Positions 24,101 through 36,863 of a stretch of DNA of 64,000 nucleotides are shown here, piece after piece (positions within the stretch are counted from its first letter, which is position 1; the number at the start of each line of letters is the position of its first letter). Below the pieces are notes generated by a model, which was not told the origin of the DNA, searched no databases, and saw only the letters and a list, made by a program, of their open reading frames with translations. Source of the stretch: Cucumis sativus (taxonomy: Eukaryota; Streptophyta; Magnoliopsida; Cucurbitales; Cucurbitaceae); contig NC_026661.2 in the NCBI RefSeq assembly GCF_000004075.3, positions 5,540,058-5,604,057 of the forward strand. Direction: 5' to 3'. The position numbers and the translations under genes were made by a program.

Positions 24101-24817
24101 TAGCATTTTTTAGTCTTATATGTAGATGATATTCTACTTATTGGAAATGACGTAGGATATCTTACTGATATCAAGAAATGGCTAGCTATGCAATTTCAAA
24201 TGAAAGATCTGGGAGATGCACAATACGTTCTCGGAATCCAAATTGTTCGAAACCGTAAGAACAAAACACTAGCCATGTCTCAAGCATCTTACATAGACAA
24301 AATGTTGTCTAGATATAAAATGCAGAATTCCAAAAAGGGTCTGCTGCCGTACAGATATGGAATTCATTTGTCAAAGGAACAATGTCCTAAGACACCTCAA
24401 GAAGTTGAGGATATGAGAAATATTCCCTATGCTTCCGCTGTTGGAAGTTTAATGTATGCAATGTTATGTACTAGACCTGACATTTGCTACTCAGTAGGGA
24501 TGGTCAGTAGGTATCAATCCAATCATGGACGTGATCACTGGACAGCCGTTAAAAACATTCTACATGCTACATGCTCATGTATCGTACAAAGGATCTGATC
24601 CTTACTGGATACACTGATTCAGATTTCCAAACTGATAAAGATGTTAGAAAGTCTACATCAGGATCAGTATTTACTCTAAATGGAGGAGCAGTAGTTTGGA
24701 GAAGCATAAAGCAAACTTGTATAGCTGATTCCACAATGGAAGCTGATCATTTTACAAAAGCCCTCATGGCTAAAGTGTTTGAGGGTCACCTACACAGTTT
24801 AGGTCTACGATGTTTGT
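21119..24817 (+). pseudogene. Copia gag-pol, multiply frameshifted
   Basis: Order is gag, protease, integrase, RT and RNase H, which defines Copia. Gag starts at 21119 with the UBN2-type core. A CX2CX4HX4C zinc knuckle lies at 21881-21922, protease WILDSGATNH at about 22020, and the GAG-pre-integrase H..H..C..C region near 22445-22570. The RT active site YVDD is near 24119, with the VLGIQI and YASAVGSLMYA blocks following. RNase H TGYTDSDF begins near 24607. The reading frame changes at least eight times and the integrase core is heavily broken, so no functional polyprotein can be made. Confidence 0.88.
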
Positions 24818-24912
24818 AAACTAGGACAAGTGGGAGACTTATTGGCCATGTGCCCTAGTTTCATATATATTCTCTCACACCACATCTCTCATACCACTAG
24901 GAATTTTAGTCC

Positions 24913-24923
24913 AAGTGGGAGTT
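24913..24923 (+). other. Polypurine tract of Copia element
   Basis: AAGTGGGAGTT directly precedes the 3' LTR, matching the usual Copia PPT form. Confidence 0.75.
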
Positions 24924-27900
24924 TGTTGGAATTTTTTGTCCTAAAACTCGTAGTTTGTAAATCATATTCTGTTCAATAAAGTTGTTATTGAGAAATTAAA
25001 TATTATAATCTTAAATCCAATAAATCAAGTTCCAAGGCTATTTTTGAATAAACTTGAACTTTATGTGTAAACATAAACGTGGATCAAGTTCGAGTATATA
25101 GCCTAAATAGTCTATAGTATATGAAATAAAGGTTGGGCGCCTTATTTAGAGAAACTATGGATGCGGCCCACTTTGTAGTACAAACGAGGTGATCCTAATC
25201 GTTCATGTAGAGACATGAAAGTGGGGGCATCCTATGTAAAATGTTTACATAAGACTGAACCATGAATTAGTCATTTTTACGTTATAACACCGTTTACTGT
25301 TTAAAACTGACTATCTCAATTATTGATGACCTAGGTAACTTAGTCTTAATCCTGAGTTAACTATGAACTCCTGTTCACACGAGATTATCCTTAGATCTGC
25401 ATAGGTGAGGGCAGCTCATCAGCGTTGGCCCAATAAGCCTCCCATTTCAGGGGTAAGATCGGGTGGATAGCTGGGAACATAGGGTACAAGATGGAATTCA
25501 CTCCTACCCGCTTTAGGGTTAGTAGATAGGTTGCTCTCTTAAGCACTGAATCCAAGTCTTGAACAAGGGGCCCCACCCTCTCATTGGCCCGAGAGGGATT
25601 AAGTTTATAGGATGAACCTTAAACCAATTGTTCAATAGTGGATTAGTGGGACTTAAGGAGCAAGATGTAATCTTGGGGGTAAAACGGTATTTTGACCCAG
25701 CCAAGGTTACGAGCAACCTGTGAAAGACTAACTGGTTGGGCGCCTTATTTAGAGAAACTATGGATGCAGCACACTTTGTAGTACAAACGAGGTGATCCTA
25801 ATCGTTCATGTAGAGACATGAAAGTGGGGGCATCCTATGTAAAATGTTTACATAAGACTGAACCATGAATTAGTCTTTTTTACTTTATAAAACCGTTTAC
25901 TGTTTAAAACTGATTGTCTCAATTATTGATGACCTAGGTAACTTAGTCTTAATCCTGAGTTAACTATAAACTCCTGTTCACACGAGATTATCCTTAGATC
26001 TTCATAGGTGAGGGCAGCTCATCAGCGTTGGCCCAATAAGCCTTCCATTTCAGGGGTAAGATCGGGTGGATAGCTGGGAACATAGGGTACAAGATGGAAT
26101 TCACGCCTACCCGCTTTAGGGTTAGAAGATAGGTTGTTCTCTTAAGCACTGAATCCAAGTCTTGAACAAGGGGCCCCACCCTCTCATTGGCCCGAGAGGG
26201 ATTAAGTTTATAGGATGAACCTTAAACCAATTGTTCAATAGTTTATTAGTGGGACTTAAGGAGCAAGATGAAATCTTGGGGGTAAAACGGTATTTTGATT
26301 GAGCCAAGGTTACGAGCAACCTTTGAAGGACTAACTGGTTGGGCGCCTTATTTAGAGAAACTATGGATGCGGCCCACTTTGTAGTACAAACGAGGTGATC
26401 CTAATCGTTCATGTAGAGACATGAAAGTGGGGGCATCCTATGTAAAATGTTTACATAAGACTGAACCATGAATTAGTCTTTTTTACTTTATAACATCGTT
26501 TACTATTTAAAACTGACTATCTCAATTATTGATGACCTAGGTAACTTAGTCTTAATCCTGAGTTAACTATGAACTCCTGTTCACACGAGATTATCCTTAG
26601 ATCTGCATAGGTGAGGGCAGCTCATCAACGTTGGCCCATAAGCCTCCCATTTCAGAGGTAAGATCGGGTGGATAGATGGGAACATAGTTTACAAGATGGA
26701 ATTCACTCCTACCCGCTTTAGGGTTAGTAGATAGGTTGTTCTCTTAAGCACTGAATCCAAGTCTTGAACAAAGGGCCCCACCCTCTCATTGGCCCGAGAG
26801 GGATTAAGTTTATAGGTTGAACCTTAAACCAATTGTTCCATAGTGGATTAGTGGGACTTAAGGAGCAAGATGTAATCTTGGGGGTAAAACGGTATTTTGA
26901 CCCAACAAAGGTTACGAGCAACCTGTGAAGGATTAACTTATTGATTATGGTTTTATCAAATGGACACAAATATATCTATAGTGAGGGGAGTGCAACTACG
27001 GGACTTTAGTGGAATGACCCGTTAGTTAAAGAATGTTGATTAACTCGGTTTAAAAGAGTTTAGCTAGTTAATCTTGAATCGTTGGAGCCCATGATCTATA
27101 AGTCCATTAGGTTCCTCTGCTAGCTCATATGGATTAAACTTAGTACAGTGTGATGAAATAAGTCGAATTGTTCGAATTGGGAGATAAAAGGGAAACCGAC
27201 AAATATAGTGATATAGTCGTCGGTCTTCTAATTAGAAATAGAGCTTTATGTTTTACATACTATAAGTATGAATGCGGATTCATACTAAGAAGCTCGGAAT
27301 TGATGGAATTGGTCAAAAATAGTAAAAAGTCAAAATGTTGACTTTTGACTTTGAAAAGTCAAACTTTGACCGGCCTTATATTCAAATGTGATTTGAATTT
27401 TTGAAAAATGAATGCGGATTCATGCTCGAGAGGTTGGAATTAGTCAAGACGGAGAAAATGGTAAAAAGTCAAAATATTGACTTTTGACTAAGAAAAGTCA
27501 AAATTTGACTTTTGACTAGAAATATCTAATGACCATTTTACCTTGGACTAAGTTAGTGGAAAATCCAACATTTTGTTGGATAATCCCACTAACTCTTAGT
27601 GGGATATGTGGCTTTATGAGATATAGACACCTAGCCCACTAAGTTCACTAATTGTTAGTGGAACATTAGGTGTTGAGATTTGGCAAATGAATTGCATGCA
27701 TTTTTGCATGTAATTAGGTTATAAATAGAGGTGTTTTTAAATGTTAAAGAACTTTTGCCTCTTTTATCATTTTCATCATCTCAACAAAAGGAAAAAAAAA
27801 AAAGAAACCTTCCAATCCCATTTTATCTCCATTACTTTCTACACCAAAATTGGGTCCCACAACCCGGTTCTTTGTCTAGAGGATAACAGTTGAGTACTAG

Positions 27901-28065
27901 TGGTGGTCTCGGTTAGAATATGTAAGAAGATATCAAACCTTTTGAAAGCTTCAAAGGTAATATTTCTTAAAACCCTAATTTGATTAGTTTATGGTTACAT
28001 GTTAATTGTGGCAATTAGGGTAGAAATTCGATTCTTTTTCCGCTGTGCATGACTTAGTACTATCA
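24924..28065 (+). repeat. 3' LTR of Copia element, internally triplicated
   Basis: 3142 bp against 1926 bp for the 5' LTR. The difference is explained by two extra copies of a 603-bp segment, starting at 25131, 25734 and 26337 (each GGTTGGGCGCC). The copies differ by scattered substitutions. The third runs into the normal downstream LTR sequence. Confidence 0.9.
25131..26938 (+). repeat. 603-bp tandem triplication within LTR
   Basis: Three head-to-tail units with starts exactly 603 bp apart. The first two end in a variant GACTAACT, where the single-copy LTR reads on as AACTTA. The unit covers a mid-LTR part upstream of the W-box block. Confidence 0.9.
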
Positions 28066-28845
28066 CTCTGACCCCGTTTTAAGTCCGGTCGTTCCTTTCT
28101 AGGCCATTGTGCCTTTCTTTCGCCATTTTCGGAGGAACCAAGAAACCGAGTCTGGGGCATCACCGTTCGGCTTCTGTGGGCAAGAAACTTCGAGACCACT
28201 CAGAATCGGACCACCCAGTAGCTAGACGTGAACTTTCGAAGCCTCCGACCCTGTTCTAAGTCCAGTCGTTCCTTTCTAGGCCATTGTGCCTTTTTTTCGG
28301 CGTTTTCGGACGGAACCAAGAAACTGAGTCCGGGACATCACCGTTCGGCGTTCGTGGGCAAGAAACTTTGAGATCACTCAGAATCGACCACCCAGTAGCT
28401 AGTGTGAACTTTCGAGGCCTCCGACCCCGTTCTAATTCCAATCGTTCCTTTCTAGGCCATTGTGCCTTTCTTCGGCGTTTTGGGACGGAACCGAGAAACC
28501 GAGTTTGGGGCATCACGTTCGGTTTTCGTGGGCAAGAGACTTCGAGATCACTCAGAATCGGACCACCCAGTAGCTAGATGTGAACTTTCGAGGCCTCCGA
28601 TCCCGTTCTAAGTCCGGTCGTTCCTTTCTAGGCCATTGTGCCTTTCTTCGAGGTTTTGGGACGGAACTAAGAAACCGAGTCTGAGGCATCACCGTTCGTC
28701 TTTCGTGGGCAACAAACTTTGAGATCACTCAGAATCGGACCACCCAGTAGCTAGATGTGAACTTTCGAGGCCTCCGACCCCGTTCTAAGTCTGGTCGTTC
28801 CTTTCTAGGCCATTGTGCCTTTCTTCGACGTTTTGGGACGGAACC
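28066..28845. repeat. ~177-bp satellite array, left part
   Basis: GTTCCTTTCTAGGCC recurs at 28091, 28268, 28444, 28620 and 28797, spacings of 176-177 bp. Monomers are clearly similar but not identical, and more GC-rich than the surroundings. The array begins immediately after the Copia LTR and continues at 30077 after an inserted LTR. Short open frames in it are not genes. Confidence 0.92.
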
Positions 28846-30076
28846 TGTTGGCTTTTTGGCCCTTAATCTCAAATTAATTTATTTTAATTATTCAATTAAT
28901 TTATGTTTTGATGATAACAAATCTGATTTTTTTTATTGACAATTTTATTAAGTTGAATAGACCATATCGTAGAGCTTGGAAAAATGATTCTAACGCCTCT
29001 TGAATCACCCAAATCGAAGTTCAAATGAAGAAAATATTGCTAAAAGAAGCTTAACGAAAAAATACCCGAGATGGTGACGTGGCGACCAAGCATTCAATTT
29101 GAACCAATTAGAGAAAGCCACTTGGAGCAATGAAGGAGTAACAAATGTGGCTTTTTGTTATGTTTTATTGGCTTTTATAAAGAAAATGAATTTAAAGAAA
29201 AATGATTTTAATATTATTATTTTTTCTTGTGTCTAACGGCTAGTTTTTTTAAAAGATGGTGAAGTTGCTTTATTGATTTCTTTTTAAACAAAATATTTTG
29301 AAAAGACATATTATTATATTATTATTTGTATTGTGTCTAACGGCTAATTAAGTTTAAATCTCAACCATTCATTTTTCTTTTACTTATATCTAATGACCCA
29401 AATGATTTTGAATTTATCTTTCCTCTCTTTTTAAATACTTCACATTTACACAAGATCACAAAATCTTTACAATCCTCAAGCAAAAAGCCAACATTGTTAT
29501 TCTCTCTAAAGCTTCCAATTTTTATTCTTTTCATCTTATTCTTGAGAGCTTCTTATTGTATTGTGAGGATTAAATTTGTGAGCTTCAAATTGTATACTCA
29601 CTCTTTTAGAGAGTTTTCTTTTTGTGTGATTTAAAATTTCAACATATTGTAACGGTTGGATCCTAACCCGTGGAAAGGATCGGGTTTGCTCTTAAACCGA
29701 AAAAGGAGCAAGAATCGGTTCGGCTCAAATCCGTGGAAAGAGTCCAAAGAAGATTTTCAATCAAAATCCCAAGGGGTGCTTGGGAAAGTGGATGTAGGTT
29801 GAGTTTAACCGAACCACTATAAAATTACGGTGTCTTCTTCTCTAACTCTTTTCTAATTATTTTTTAATTTAATTTTAGTTACATATTCTTATTGGTTGAG
29901 TTTGATTGCATACTTCCATTCATATCTTTTTATCAATCTTGTTATTTAACAAAGTTTACAAAGTTCTTTATTTAAATTTTAGAAAATATCTAATTAGTTG
30001 ATTTTACTTTTTATTTGTCAAAAAGTTTATTTAAACCCTATTCACCCCCCTCTAGGGTTGCCATACCGATCCAACA
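28846..30076 (+). mobile_element. Solo LTR inserted in satellite
   Basis: 1231 bp with termini TGTTGG...CCAACA and a perfect 5-bp duplication GAACC at 28841-28845 and 30077-30081. Removing it and one duplication restores a 177-bp satellite monomer. No PBS, PPT or coding sequence, so it is a solo LTR. The termini suit a Copia (possibly SIRE-type) LTR. Confidence 0.88.
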
Positions 30077-30934
30077 GAACCGAGAAACCGAGTCTGGGCC
30101 ATCGTCGTTTGGCTTTCGTGGGAAAGAAACATCGAGATCACTCATAATCGGACCACCTAGTAGCCTGATGCGAACTTTTGAGGCCTCCGACCCCGTTCTA
30201 TGTTCGGTCGTTCCTTTCTAGGCCATTGTGCCTTTCTTCGGCCTTTGGGACGGAACCGAGAAACCGAGTCTGGGGCATCGTCGTTCGGCTTTCGTGGGCA
30301 AGAAACTTTGAGATCACTCAAAATCGGACCAATGAGTAGCTAGATGTGAACTTTCGAGGCCTCCGACCCCGTTCTAGGTCCGATCGTTCCTTTCTAGGCC
30401 ATTGTGCCTTTCTTTAGGATTTTGGGACGGAACCGAGAAACCGAGTCTGGGCATCGTCGTTTGGCTTTCGTGGGTAAGAAACTTCGAGATCAATCAGAAT
30501 AAGACCACCCAGTAGCTAGATGTGAACTTTCGAGGCCTCCAACCCTGTTCTAAGTCCGATCGTTCCTTTGTAGGCCATTGTGCCTTTCTTTCGGCGTTTT
30601 CGAATGGAACCAAGAAACCGAGTCTGGGGCATCACCGTTCGGCTTCTTTGGGCAAGAAACTTCGAGACCACTCAGAATCGGACCACCCAGTAGCTAGATG
30701 TGAACTTTCAAGGCCTCCGACCCCGTTCTAAGTCCGGTCGTTCGTTTCTAGGCCATTGTGCCTTTCTTCGGTGTTTTGGGACGGAACCGAGAAACCGAGT
30801 CTGGTGCATCGTCATTTGGCTTTCGTGGGCAAGAAACTTCGAGATCACTCAGAATCGGACCACCCAGTAGCTAGATGTGAACTTTCGACGTCTCCGACCC
30901 CGTTCGAAGTCCAGTCGTTCCTTTCTAGGCCATT
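30077..30934. repeat. ~177-bp satellite array, right part
   Basis: The marker motif recurs at 30210, 30386, 30562, 30740 and 30917 (176-178 bp spacing). The last monomer is cut at about 30934, where LINE-derived sequence begins. Confidence 0.9.
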
Positions 30935-32106
30935 CCGGAGACCAAAAGAGAAGAGATTGCCAGTTGTATTATAAAGGCACTATGGAGTTCAAAAGGAATT
31001 GGGTGGGTCTTTGTTTGAAGCTAGTGGCAGATTAAGAGTTTTGCTGATTATGTGGATAAATACAAGTTATCGATTATTGAAGTTTGGTCAATAGAAGGAA
31101 GGTCATTACAGTGTGGCTTATAAGTTGTTTCAACATTAATTTATAAGTAATTTGCAAAGGTTCTCGCAGAAAGATTAAAGATAGTCAGGCCAGGTATTAC
31201 TTTGTAAGACCTCCTATTCTATACCTATAAAAGGAAGGGTAGAAAGGGAAATTCCTTAGCAACCAATGGTGAGAGAATAATTGGAGAGGATCGTGCAGGT
31301 TGGGCCCGCCAGGAGGTATGAGAGAGAGAGGTATAAATATGTAATGTTGGGGTAGGGGAGGCTAGGTCTTTTTTGGTTATTTCAAGGAGAGTAAAGGCTG
31401 CTGTAGCCTGAGGGTATCCAGCCTCGTATAAAGGAGCTGGGTAAGTTTTCTATGTTGTTCTTCCTTTATTTTTCATATCTACTACTGTTGAATGTGTTTT
31501 GGCTTTTACATAAATAAAGAATTATAGAGTGTTGCCTCTGTTTAGCCATTTGGTTAGGATATTTTGTGTTTTATTGTTAGAATCCTAACATACTTCTCCA
31601 TTACAATGTGGCTTTCTGGAAGAGTGCCAAATCTTGGATCCTATTTTAATAGCAAAGAAACTATGGAGGCCATAGTATCCGAAAAAAGAAAAGATGGATC
31701 ATTAAATTAGACCTTGAAAAGGCCTTTAACAGAGTGGATTGGAAATTTTAGAAAATGTAATGCAAAAGAAGATCTTCGACGTAGGATATTGTGTTATATT
31801 GGCCAGTCTTTACAGCATCTCCACTTTGAAGTCTTTGATGATCAGGACTTTCGGATCAGCCCTCTGCTTCAAACAGTTGTTCCTCAACCAATCAAGGCTT
31901 ATTCTTCTTTGTTCTCAGCATGCTGCCTTTTTTGGATGTTTTGAGGGCACTAAGGGGGTGTCAACCTAGTTTGAGATGCCCGGATGCGCCTGTTGATCTT
32001 CCCTCTCCCCTTTTGCTCTTTGTATAATCATCATGTAATTGAGCTTTGTCTCTTTCTTTATATTAATAATAGTGAGACTCGTATCTTTTTTTAAAAAAAT
32101 AAAGAA
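30935..32106 (+). pseudogene. Decayed LINE (L1-type) reverse transcriptase fragment
   Basis: Before the inserted LTR, AKVLAERLKIV can be read near 31150. After it, ILDPILIA and IKLDLEKAFNRVDW are readable at about 31640-31745. These are consecutive plant L1 RT motifs. Frameshifts and stops break it throughout. A pyrimidine-rich tail ending in an A-rich run (about 32090-32106) fits a LINE 3' end. It is interrupted by the LTR at 31203-31590. Confidence 0.75.
31203..31590 (+). mobile_element. Solo LTR (388 bp) inside LINE relic
   Basis: Termini TGTAAGA...CCTAACA, flanked by a perfect 5-bp duplication TACTT (31198-31202 and 31591-31595). LINE RT sequence resumes on the far side. No internal coding sequence. 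Confidence 0.8.
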
Positions 32107-32455
32107 AATTCAATTATATATCACCAACACTCTCCTCACTTGTGGGCTTGAAATATTTGAAAGGCCCAACAACTGGAAATGGATTTTAATTGGGGAGGAA
32201 ACGACAATGCGAGGCTTGAACACAAGACCTTCTTGGACCACCTGCTCGGATACCATATTGAAACACACAACTTTACGTGGAAACCTGTGTACCAGGAGAA
32301 AAACCACTATATTTTTCTTCTTCTTATTTTCTGATTAAAAATACAATAGGTACAAGGAGAATAAATAGAATATACAGAGGAATAAAAAAGGAAAATATTT
32401 AGGAATTAAGAAAAATATTCCATAAACTTTTCATAAATATTCTAAGATTCTAACA
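32107..32455 (-). mobile_element. 5' end of a truncated Copia-like element
   Basis: On the minus strand a 197-bp LTR (32455 down to 32259, TGTTAG...TTTCA) is followed by a PBS-like TGGTATCCGAGC (32255-32244) and about 140 bp of leader. The PBS has one mismatch to the usual TGGTATCAGAGC. No coding region remains. Confidence 0.55.
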
Positions 32456-34072
32456 ATAAAAAGTTCTATTTATTCCAAATTGTGACTGCTCTAATGTGCA
32501 GTTGTTTTCTGATTCAGATGATTGAGGAGCTTGGTGATTCTCTCACTGCTGATGGGAGTACAACCACTCATGTCATTACAGGAAAAGTGCGGAAAACTCT
32601 AAATTTTTGTATTGCTCTTTTTTCAGGGTTAGTCTTGCAACCTTAGACAAACACTCTTCTATGTGTCCTTTTGGCCTTTGAATCCCGATAATCATCTCAT
32701 TTGCACCAAAGTTAGCGATTCCATGCACACAAAGCCTTTGCCGTTATTCTTCCATTGCCTCGTAGTTGTGCTTAGGCTGAAATTGTTGTGAACCTTCTAG
32801 ATCTAAAAGGCATAGTTTTCTTATTCTACTGCCTGTTTACTTTTAGTTAAACATCAAAATCAATTCTTATGTTTGAGTTGGATTGTATCATGCTCTTCCT
32901 TTTCAGTTGTTTCTATCGTGATGGTGGGGTAGTGGTTTTTAAGACAACCATTAGGCTAATTTGGGTTTCAGGCTTACTTTTCCCATTTACGTGTAAAATG
33001 GCTCAAGCTCACTAATGAAAGATATTTGTTGGCTAGCTAGTGTTTTTATCCTCGATTTCCTTCTTCCCCTAATACATTATGTTATGGAATTTGTTAGATA
33101 CCTAGATTAGTATAGGGTTGGGGTATAACGGTAATTAGATATTTAGGAAGTGACTAGTAGTTATTGTGTAAGTTTGGTTACTAGTAGTTATTATGTAAGT
33201 GTGGTAACTAGGGTGGTTACATGTTATTATAAATGGAGGGAGGGTAAGTGGGGAGAATTCTGGGGAGTGATATAAGGCTTGGGTGAGAGCACTCAAGAGG
33301 AGGGTTCCAAGTGCTTTATACTTGGTTTTATCTTGTATTTTCTTATAGTTACATTATAATAAATTTAGATCTTGTTCTTGTTAGGAAGTATATGTCTCCA
33401 ATATTATTTAAATACAGTAGAAGAATTAAAAAGGGTAATATTGACCCACATGAGAATATAGGAGAGATTATAGGAGGAGAGAATATCGGAGGAGATCTTT
33501 CCCATTAGTTTGTTAGGAAAGCAAAATAAAAGGGAGGAAAGAGGAGGGAGAAAGGGGACAAAATATTCCAAAGAAGTAGAGGTTGCCGTCTTTCGTGCTC
33601 GGGAGAAGTAGAGGGTCCAAGTCAAGTTCTTTTTATTGTTTGTTTTGGTCATTTTCATGGTTGCGGTTTGTTCTTAGTTTTTCTTGTTCTTTGTTGTGAT
33701 CCTCACTGGAGTGTGCCTTTAGGACGTAGATGTGAGTGATTTTTTATTCTTATACTATAATTCATTGAGGTAATTCAATAAAGTAAGATACACTTGCCGT
33801 ATATTTACAGTATCTTAACAGATTGGTATCAGAGTGTTTTACTTGGGAGAACGATAGAGCAGCACAAAAAACGGATCGAAGAGAAGTTGGAGACCTCTGA
33901 TAAGGAAATCTCGGGGATACAAGTGGAGTTACACAAGTTGTTGGCAATTGAAGAAAATTTGTTATGATTGCCAAAAAGCATCGAAAGACTGGTCATCTAG
34001 TTGGAAAAACAAGAACGATTGCTAAATGCATCGAAGGAATAGCAGAAAGATAATTCGACAATCTCCGGAAGA

Positions 34073-34318
34073 ATGGAAGGATCGTCGAGCAAAGGACCAA
34101 CGATTGAGAGTATCATCGAAGGTGGAGGTAAGACATTGAAGGAAATCAAGGTAGAAGGTAAAACAAACAAGTTTGAAAAGGATGAAAACTCGAACGATCA
34201 TAGCAAATTCAAGAAGGTTGAAATGCCTGTGTTCAGTGGCACTGATCTGGATTGTGTTTATTTAGAACGGATTGGAATCTTCAGGTCCATAAATCGATGG
34301 ATTCCAAGAAGTTGTTGA
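34073..34318 (+). pseudogene. Gypsy gag fragment
   Basis: An 81-residue open stretch with a Lys/Glu-rich segment followed by KFKKVEMPVFSGTD, typical of the start of plant Ty3/gypsy gag. Broken gag-like sequence continues on both sides in other frames. Confidence 0.65.
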
Positions 34319-34929
34319 ATCCATAAAAGAATCGAGGAAAACGCGATTGCAACGGTTATACAACGAAGGTGAAGAGGATGGCAAAGAGTGACCAAGAAGA
34401 AACTATAGAGGAAGGTCGACGAGGATTACCTGTGAGGCTTGAAATTAAGACTCGAGTGAAGAAAAATTTGTTGCTCAAAGAAACACAAAATGGCTAGTTG
34501 CAATGGAGAAACAAGAAGCCGACAGTTACCGGTCTACAGAGGCTCGAGAAGGTGGTCTGGAATAGGGGTGAATCACGTGACGAGGAAGAAGTTGCTGCAC
34601 ACATGATGGTGCCAATGACGTGGTAGAAATTTGTAGGAAAGAGGATTAAGACAAAAGGAACAATCTTGGGTTTTACTATTTCAAGTGGGCTTCAACTTAC
34701 TCTAAATGAGCTTCAACTTATTCTAAATAAAACATTGGGGGCACATCATTTTGTAGATGAAGTGGATGGAGAGTTCCAAAAATAGGAGGGAAGAAAAATC
34801 TGTATGTAGGTGGGTCCTAGGAATGAAACCGACGGCAGTATGATTTTGATCTTGACGCAACACTTTGATTATGGCCTAGCCCACTAGAGATGAAGAGTTT
34901 GAAAATTAAACACTTGTTGGTGATATGCA

Positions 34930-36863
34930 TGTTGGAATTTTTTGTCCTAAAACTCGTAGTTTGTAAATCATATTCTCTTCAATAAAATTGTTATTGAGAA
35001 ATTAAATATTATAATCTTAAATCCAAGAAATCAAGTTCCAAGGCTATTTTTGAATAAACTTGAACTTTATGTGTAAACATAAACGTGGATCAAGTTCGAG
35101 TATATAGCCTAAATAATCTATAGTATATGAATAAAGGTTGGGCGCCTTATTTAGAGAAACTATGGATGCGGCCCACTTTGTAGTACAACACGAGGTGATC
35201 CTAATCGTTCATGTAGAGACATGAAAGTGGGGGCATCCTATGTAAAGTGTTTACATAAGACTGAACCATGAATTAGTCTTTTTTACGTTATAACACCGTT
35301 TACTGTTTAAAACTGACTATCTCAATTATTGATGACCTAGGTAACTTAGCCTTAATCTTGAGTTAACTATGAACTCCTGTTCACACGAGATTATCCTTAG
35401 ATCTACATAGGTGAGGGCAGCTCATCAGCGTTGGCCCAATAAGCCTCCCATTTCAAGGGTAAGATCGGGTGGATAGCTGGGAACATAGGGTACAAGATGA
35501 AATTCACTCCTACCCGATTTAGGGTTAGTAGACAGGTTGTTCTCTTAAGAACTGAATCCAAGTCTTGAACAAGGGGCCCCACCCTCTCATTGGCCCGAGA
35601 GGGATTAAGTTTATAGGTTGAACCTTAAACCAATTGTTCAATAGTAGATTAGTGGGACTTAAGGAGCAAGATGTAATCTTAGGGGTAAAACGGTATTTTG
35701 ACCCAGCCAAGGTTACGAGCAACCTGTGAAGGATTAACTTACCGATTATGGTTTTATCAAATGGACACAAATATATCTATAGTGAGGAGTGCAACTACGG
35801 GACTTTAGTGGAATGACCCGTTAGTTAACGAATGTTGATTAACTCGGTTTAAAAGAGTTTAGCTAGTTAATCTTGAATCGTTGGAGCCCATGATCTATAG
35901 GTCTATTAGGTTCCTCTGCTAGGTCATATGGATTAAACTTAGAACAGTGTGATGAAATAAGTCGAATTGCTCGAATTGGGAGAAGAAAGGGAAACCGACA
36001 AATATAGTGATACAGTCGTTGGTCTTCTAATTAGAAATAGAGCTTTATGTTTTACATACTATAAGTATGAATGCGGATTCATACTAAGAAGCTCGGAATT
36101 GATGGAATTGGTCAAAAATAGTAAAAAGTCAAAATGTTGACTTTTGACTTTGAAAAGTCAAACTTTGACCGGCCTTATATTCAAATGTGATTTAAATTTT
36201 GGAAAAATGAATGCGGATTCATGCTCGGGAGGTTGGAATTAGTTAAGACGGAGAAAATGGTAAAAAGTCAAAATATTGACTTTTGACTAAGAAAAGTCAA
36301 AGTTTGACTTTTGACTAGAAATATCTAATGACCATTTTACCCTTGGACTAAGTTAGTGGGAAAATCCAACATTTTGTTGGATAATCCCACTAACTCTTAG
36401 TGGGATATGTGGCTATATGAGATATAGACACCTAGCCCACTAAGTTCCACTAATTGTTAGTGGAACATTAGGTGTTGAGATTTGGCAAATGAATTGCATG
36501 CATTTTTGCATGTAATTAGGTTATAAATAGAGGTGTTTTCAAATGTTAAAGAACTTTTGCCTCTTTTATCATTTTCATCATCTCAACAAAAAGAAAAAAA
36601 AAAAACCTTCCAATCCCATTTTATCTCTATTACTTTCTACACCAAAATTGGGTCCCACACCCCGGTTCTTTGTCTAGAGGATAACAGTTGAGTACTAGTG
36701 GTGGTCTCGGTTAGAATTGGTAAGAAGATATCAAACCTTTTGAAAGCTTCAAAGGTAATATTTCTTAAAACCCTAATTTGATTAGTTTATGGTTACATGT
36801 TAATTGTGGCAATTAGGGTAGAAATTCGATTCTTTTTCCGTTGTGCATGACTTAGTTCTATCA
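34930..36863 (+). mobile_element. Solo LTR of the Copia family
   Basis: 1934 bp, TGTTGG...CTATCA, closely matching the LTRs of the element at 17049-28065, with a single copy of the 603-bp segment. Perfect 5-bp duplication ATGCA at 34925-34929 and 36864-36868. It lies within the decayed gypsy element. Confidence 0.95.

Larger units (their letters stand above)
17049..28065 (+). mobile_element. Near full-length Ty1/Copia retrotransposon
   Basis: The order is 5' LTR (17049-18974), PBS, leader, gag-pol relic, PPT and 3' LTR (24924-28065). LTR termini are TGTTGG...CTATCA. The gag N-terminus and zinc knuckle resemble a family annotated as gag/pol protein in Cucumis melo, from memory. Coding capacity is lost by several frameshifts. 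The 5-bp flanks CATCG and CTCTG do not match, so no target duplication supports a simple insertion. Two further LTRs of this family lie at 34930 and 38352. Confidence 0.9.

Noticed and set aside
28066-30934. Possible CRISPR-like array of regular repeats
   Set aside because: Units are ~177-bp contiguous satellite monomers without unique spacers, in a plant genome.
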